Program-made: the position numbers and the translations under genes
Origin: Paenibacillus sp. LHD-117
GTDB lineage: Bacteria > Bacillota > Bacilli > Paenibacillales > Paenibacillaceae
Length of the DNA: 64,000 nt
Direction of reading: 5' to 3'
Assembly (NCBI RefSeq): GCF_030929555.1
Contig: NZ_JAVFVT010000001.1
Span: forward strand, 248,001-312,000
Part shown: positions 61,413-64,000 of the stretch, piece by piece
How the letters are laid out: each line of letters begins with the position of its first letter
Position numbering within the stretch: the first letter of the stretch is position 1
Notes under the pieces: model-generated
What the model saw: the letters and a program-made list of their open reading frames with translations, nothing else
Told to the model about the DNA's origin: nothing
The model's database searches: none

Positions 61413-62024
61413 ATGTCGAAGCTAATTCAAAAGAATAAATTTTTTAACAAATCACTTGAGATTTCTGCTGATGGAATAATATATGAAAGTAAGGGGTTTT
61501 TGTTTAAAACCAAGTTCAAGGTTCCATATGAACAGTTACCAAAAGAACCAATAATCATAACGATTGGGGTTAGAAGATGGCTTTTCATAGGAGCTACACT
61601 TCTAGTTCTCGCAATCTTTTCTCTAATTGGAACTATCAATCAACCAACTACGGAGAATCTATATGGTGTTTTATTTTTTTCTTTATTAGCTGCGATTTCT
61701 TTCTTTATTTATTGGAGATCGACTAATACATATCATGGATATATTTGCAGTGAAAAAGAAATTATGCTATTCGATAATAGTCCGAATGAAGTTGAGTTCA
61801 GTAATTTTATTGAGATGCTTCAGGATACTAGATCCAAATATCTTAAAGATAAGTATGGAGAAAAAGATGAACAAATTAGTCATCACGTTTCTTCTCCGAT
61901 TGAGGAATTGGAGAAATTATTTGAATTAAAAAATAAAGGAATTATAGATGATACAGAATATGAAACTATGAAGAAGAAAATTATCGGTATAGATCAGAAA
62001 CGAATTGGTTTCTTTCAAGATTAG
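61413..62024 (+). CDS. Cassette 8: membrane protein with C-terminal SHOCT-like motif
   Basis: 203 residues from ATG 61413 (GGAGG upstream; the longer frame starts inside the attC/leader). Two helices ~53-72 (WLFIGATLLVLAIFSLIG) and ~82-100 (GVLFFSLLAAISFFIYW). C-terminal IEELEKLFELKNKGIIDDTEY resembles SHOCT (short C-terminal domain) oligomerisation motifs. PH-like beta region around YHGYICSEKEIMLF. Function unknown. Confidence 0.75.
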   Translation: MSKLIQKNKFFNKSLEISADGIIYESKGFLFKTKFKVPYEQLPKEPIIITIGVRRWLFIGATLLVLAIFSLIGTINQPTTENLYGVLFFSLLAAISFFIYWRSTNTYHGYICSEKEIMLFDNSPNEVEFSNFIEMLQDTRSKYLKDKYGEKDEQISHHVSSPIEELEKLFELKNKGIIDDTEYETMKKKIIGIDQKRIGFFQD

Positions 62025-62052
62025 ATCGTATTTCAATGAAGGCAGGTCCACC

Positions 62053-62216
62053 CTATAACAATGTGTTCACGCATCGACGGACAAGCCGCCTCGGTCGCCA
62101 GGAGATAAGTCGGGGAAGTTGATTCAGGCGACACATCCGCACCACCAAACCGCATCGCGGCCGCTCACTACGTTTGATGAGGGTGGTGGGACGTCGTGGA
62201 CACGGAAACGTTAGGT
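62053..62216 (+). other. attC-like site 8 (long variant)
   Basis: R'' CTATAAC (62053), R' GTTAGGT (62210). Inner stem changed on both sides to GTCGCC / GGCGAC, a compensatory change. Hairpin 2 is replaced by a longer one closed by CACCACC / GGTGGTG with CGCATCGCGGCCGC inside. That word also occurs in site 10. Arm match GTTATAGG plus GACCTGC. Confidence 0.85.
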
Positions 62217-62255
62217 AAAATTGCTGTAAAGAATAAAACATAAAAGGACATAACC

Positions 62256-62590
62256 ATGAAAAATAATCATTTGTTTTACTTTGGTGTAGGAATTTTGATT
62301 TGTTTTGTTGCTATTATAATTGCAACTAGTCTCTCTCAGAAAAATCAATACACTCTAGTTGTTTATGATTTCCCGACAAGTAATGACAGTAAAGTTGAAT
62401 GACTTGATGATTTCAATCACAGAATCAACGTTATTAGTTATGGAGTACCAGGTAATTACATTTCAATATTTATTCTACATTTAAAAAATTACATGAGGAG
62501 CTTAGAGATGTTAGTTGGGGCATGAATATAAGTTATTCGAGGAGCTGGGATGAATTAAAAGAAAAAGCAAACAAATTAATGAGTATGTAA
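62256..62590 (+). pseudogene. Cassette 9: decayed gene
   Basis: ATG 62256 (after AAAAGGA) opens a frame with an N-terminal membrane helix, FYFGVGILICFVAIIIATSL, that meets TGA at 62400 after 48 codons. The same frame then continues LDDFNHRINVISYGVPGNYISI. A shift around the A-run near 62487 gives FKKLHEELRDVSWGMNISYS to a final TAA at 62588. So one nonsense change and one frameshift in a former ~110-residue exported or anchored protein. Product unknown. Confidence 0.7.
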
Positions 62591-62610
62591 TTCAAAGAAG
62601 TGTCGACATC

Positions 62611-62730
62611 CGAAAACACCATATTCAAACATTGGGCATTCACCCTCAGTCCCAGAAGCGGCTTCAAACAGCGGTTGCTGTGGACACATCCGGCATTCAC
62701 CGGGCGTCGTGAATATACGAAACGGTATCA
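62611..62730 (+). other. attC-like site 9
   Basis: R'' CGAAAAC (62611) is degenerate and R' has T-to-G (GGTATCA at 62724). The left arm does not match the start of its own cassette (GTTAGGTAAAATTGC), the only such case. Hairpins and stem resemble site 2 (CCCAGAAGCGG... and GCGGTTGCTGTGG). Confidence 0.8.
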
Positions 62731-62778
62731 GAAATTAGTGTAGAGCTTATAAACAAACATAAGAAAGGCGGAGATCAT

Positions 62779-63264
62779 TTGATTACTGTAAGAACCCAAA
62801 TTGAGATCTCTGCTCCTATCCGTCTTTGCTTTGATTTGGCCAGGGACATTGATGTACATACAAAAACCGTATGGAAACATACAAAAGAAAGAGCGGTAGG
62901 TGGAATTACCTCTGGTCCCATTGGATTCGGACAAACGGTAACTTTCCAAGCTACACATTTTTTAGTCAGACAGAAGCTCACTTCAAAAATAACGGAATAT
63001 GAAGAGCCTTTTATGTTCATAGATGAAATGCAAAAGGGTGCATTTAAAAAGCTTAAACATATTCATGATTTCAGAGAAACACAAGGAAAGACAATAATGA
63101 CTGATACATTGCATTTTGAAGCTCCACTAGGGCTTCTTGGATTGATTGTAGAAAAAAATATACTAAAGAAATACATGCAGAAATTTATAGAACATCGAAA
63201 TATTCAATTAAAAAAGATTGCAGAAGAAATTGTGAAAGCAGCTCAAGAAGACACTAACTTCTGA
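62779..63264 (+). CDS. Cassette 10: SRPBCC/START-like protein
   Basis: 161 residues, TTG start 62779 with GGCGGAG upstream. The SRPBCC (polyketide cyclase-like) ligand-pocket fold is suggested by TQIEISAPIRLCFDLARDID at the start, VGGITSGPIGFGQTVTFQA, LTSKITEYEEPFMFIDEM, HDFRETQGKTIMTDTLHFEA, and the long C-terminal helix. Close to the YndB/CoxG-like set of unknown ligand. Stop TGA lies inside the R'' core of its attC. Confidence 0.8.
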   Translation: MITVRTQIEISAPIRLCFDLARDIDVHTKTVWKHTKERAVGGITSGPIGFGQTVTFQATHFLVRQKLTSKITEYEEPFMFIDEMQKGAFKKLKHIHDFRETQGKTIMTDTLHFEAPLGLLGLIVEKNILKKYMQKFIEHRNIQLKKIAEEIVKAAQEDTNF

Positions 63265-63446
63265 TAACACCATATTCCCGCATCGGGCATTCGCCCTCGG
63301 TCCGGCAGGAGTTAGAAGTGGTCTCGGAGAGGCATTTCAGTTTTCGAAGAAGCAAGAGCAGCCGGACACATTCCACCACCTAATCGCATCGCGGCCGCCC
63401 TAAGGGCTTAAGGTGGAAGGACGTCGTAAATACAATAACGTTATGC
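63262..63446 (+). other. attC-like site 10 (long variant)
   Basis: R'' TGATAAC (63262), R' GTTATGC (63440). Hairpin 2 extended: TTCCACC / GGTGGAA enclosing CGCATCGCGGCCGC and a CCCTAAGGG palindrome. The loop between the inner strands is also longer. Inner stem GTCCGGC / GCCGGAC. Arm match GTTATCAGAA plus TTAGTGT. Confidence 0.85.
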
Positions 63447-63493
63447 GAAACCATCAGAAGCATAAATTATTAAGACATGCTGGAGGATAATTC

Positions 63494-63958
63494 ATGGAGG
63501 ATTGGAAGAAAGATAGAATAGGCTCAGCTGAGAATGGGCTGAATCCGCTCGTTATTTGTAGAATGAGAAGTGGTTATGCAGTTATTGGAGATACTCAATT
63601 TCTTCCTGGCTATTGTGTTTTATTGGCTGCGCCTAGAATAGATCAACTTCATGATTTAGATGATATAAACAGAGGGATCTTTCTTCAAGACATGGGGTTA
63701 TTAGGAGAGGCTGTACAGAAGGCATGTCAACCAAGACGAGTTAATTATTCAATTTTGGGTAATACAGATCCTTTTTTACATGCTCACGTTTTTCCGAGAT
63801 ATGATTGGGAACCGGAGGATGTAAAGCCTTATCCGGTCTGGTTATATCCGAAAGAAAAGTGGACAGACAAGCAATATCACTATAATGAAGAAAATCATGG
63901 AGAAATTAGAGAGAAAATAAGATTAGAATTAATTGAATTATTAGAAAGAAGAGTATAA
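63494..63958 (+). CDS. Cassette 11: HIT-like (diadenosine polyphosphate hydrolase-like) protein
   Basis: 154 residues, RBS GGAGG before ATG 63494. HIT-type features: PLVICRMRSGYAVIGDTQFLPGY at the N terminus, LLGEAVQKACQPRRVNYSIL, and the active-site strand DPFLHAHVFPRYDWE. The classical His-x-His-x-His triad reads His-Ala-His-Val-Phe, so the third His is absent. Hydrolase or transferase on nucleotides possible; activity uncertain. Confidence 0.78.
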   Translation: MEDWKKDRIGSAENGLNPLVICRMRSGYAVIGDTQFLPGYCVLLAAPRIDQLHDLDDINRGIFLQDMGLLGEAVQKACQPRRVNYSILGNTDPFLHAHVFPRYDWEPEDVKPYPVWLYPKEKWTDKQYHYNEENHGEIREKIRLELIELLERRV

Positions 63959-63982
63959 GGCGCCTTGAATCAGGATGGCTTC

Positions 63983-64000
63983 GTATAACACCATATTCAC
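63983..64000 (+). other. attC-like site 11, truncated by the window
   Basis: R'' GTATAAC (63983-63989) then the conserved ACCATATTCAC. Left arm GGATGGCTTCGTATAAC pairs with the cassette 11 start GTTATGCGAAACCATC with few mismatches. Shows the array continues to the right. Confidence 0.8.

Larger units (their letters stand above)
55996..64000 (+). mobile_element. Integron-like gene-cassette array (11 cassettes, continues beyond window)
   Basis: Eleven consecutive units, AT-rich and unlike the GC-rich DNA to the left, each with one + strand ORF and a terminal structured site. Cassette bounds by G|TT cut points: 55996, 57060, 58121, 58858, 59400, 60178, 60713, 61372, 62211, 62725, 63441 to beyond 64000. 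Within nearly every cassette the first ~18 bases are the reverse complement of the last bases before its own attC core (e.g. start GTTATCAGAAATCATTGC, end GCAATGACTTCTGATAC in cassette 6). No integrase frame is present. Confidence 0.88.

Noticed and set aside
56946..63446. CRISPR or group II intron copies as explanation of the structured sites
   Set aside because: Sites are separated by whole genes, vary in length, carry no domain V/VI-like intron end, and obey the cassette start/end inverted match that introns do not predict.

Overview
The window looks like chromosome from a Paenibacillus/Cohnella-type member of the Bacillota. The evidence is the moderately GC-rich coding sequence with AGGAGG-type ribosome binding sites, the many AraC/YesN regulators paired with LplB/LplC-type sugar importers, CcpA-type cre boxes, an SLH-anchored surface protein, and the density of plant-polysaccharide enzymes. 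Taxonomy is inferred from gene content only.

Layout. 1-6.7 kb: mannan/glycan genes (GH3, GH125, mannose-6-phosphate isomerase-like, ROK kinase) with a tnpB-less IS200/IS605-like remnant at 3.4-3.8 kb. 6.7-14 kb: two AraC regulators, a GH127 arabinofuranosidase, and a three-gene set (lactonase-like amidohydrolase, aldo/keto reductase, zinc dehydrogenase) resembling non-phosphorylative L-fucose/L-galactose oxidation. 14-20.3 kb: sensor-AraC regulator plus a complete three-gene oligosaccharide importer. 20.9-33.5 kb: a rhamnogalacturonan locus with a roughly 2000-residue PL11/CE12/CE12 protein carrying cohesin-like and dockerin-like modules, a cohesin-SLH surface protein directly downstream, an AraC regulator, GH105, an SGNH esterase, a P-loop protein and a GH42 galactosidase. 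Two promoters in this locus share three identically spaced boxes. 33.5-41.6 kb: mixed genes, including RNase H-like, nicotianamine-synthase-like, an FHA-winged-helix regulator next to a MurA with Asp in place of the catalytic Cys, and Rrf2 with its target oxidoreductase. 42-50.2 kb: YesM/YesN two-component system, sugar importer and rhamnosidase-like enzyme. 50.8-55.8 kb: a NikABCDE/Opp-type importer behind two Zur-like boxes. Three arrays of an exactly 52-bp palindromic tandem repeat lie at 20.4, 41.6 and 50.3 kb.

56.0-64.0 kb is the exceptional part. The sequence becomes AT-rich and consists of eleven successive one-gene units, all on the + strand, each ended by a related structured element of about 105-185 bp. 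The first ~18 bases of nearly every unit are the reverse complement of the bases just before its own terminal element, and the junctions are GTTA/TAAC core sites. That is the logic of circular integron cassettes and attC sites. No integrase is visible, so from this window it is an integron-like cassette array (CALIN-like) that runs off the right edge. The sites differ from textbook attC in having cassette-specific arms longer than the 7-bp core and two independent side hairpins, supported by compensatory changes, that make a branched rather than a single-stem fold. Cassette products are mostly unknown: TIR/deoxyribosyltransferase-like, a catalytically dead tyrosine-recombinase-like protein, DUF3024, YcxB-like, SHOCT-like, SRPBCC and HIT-like proteins, and one decayed gene.
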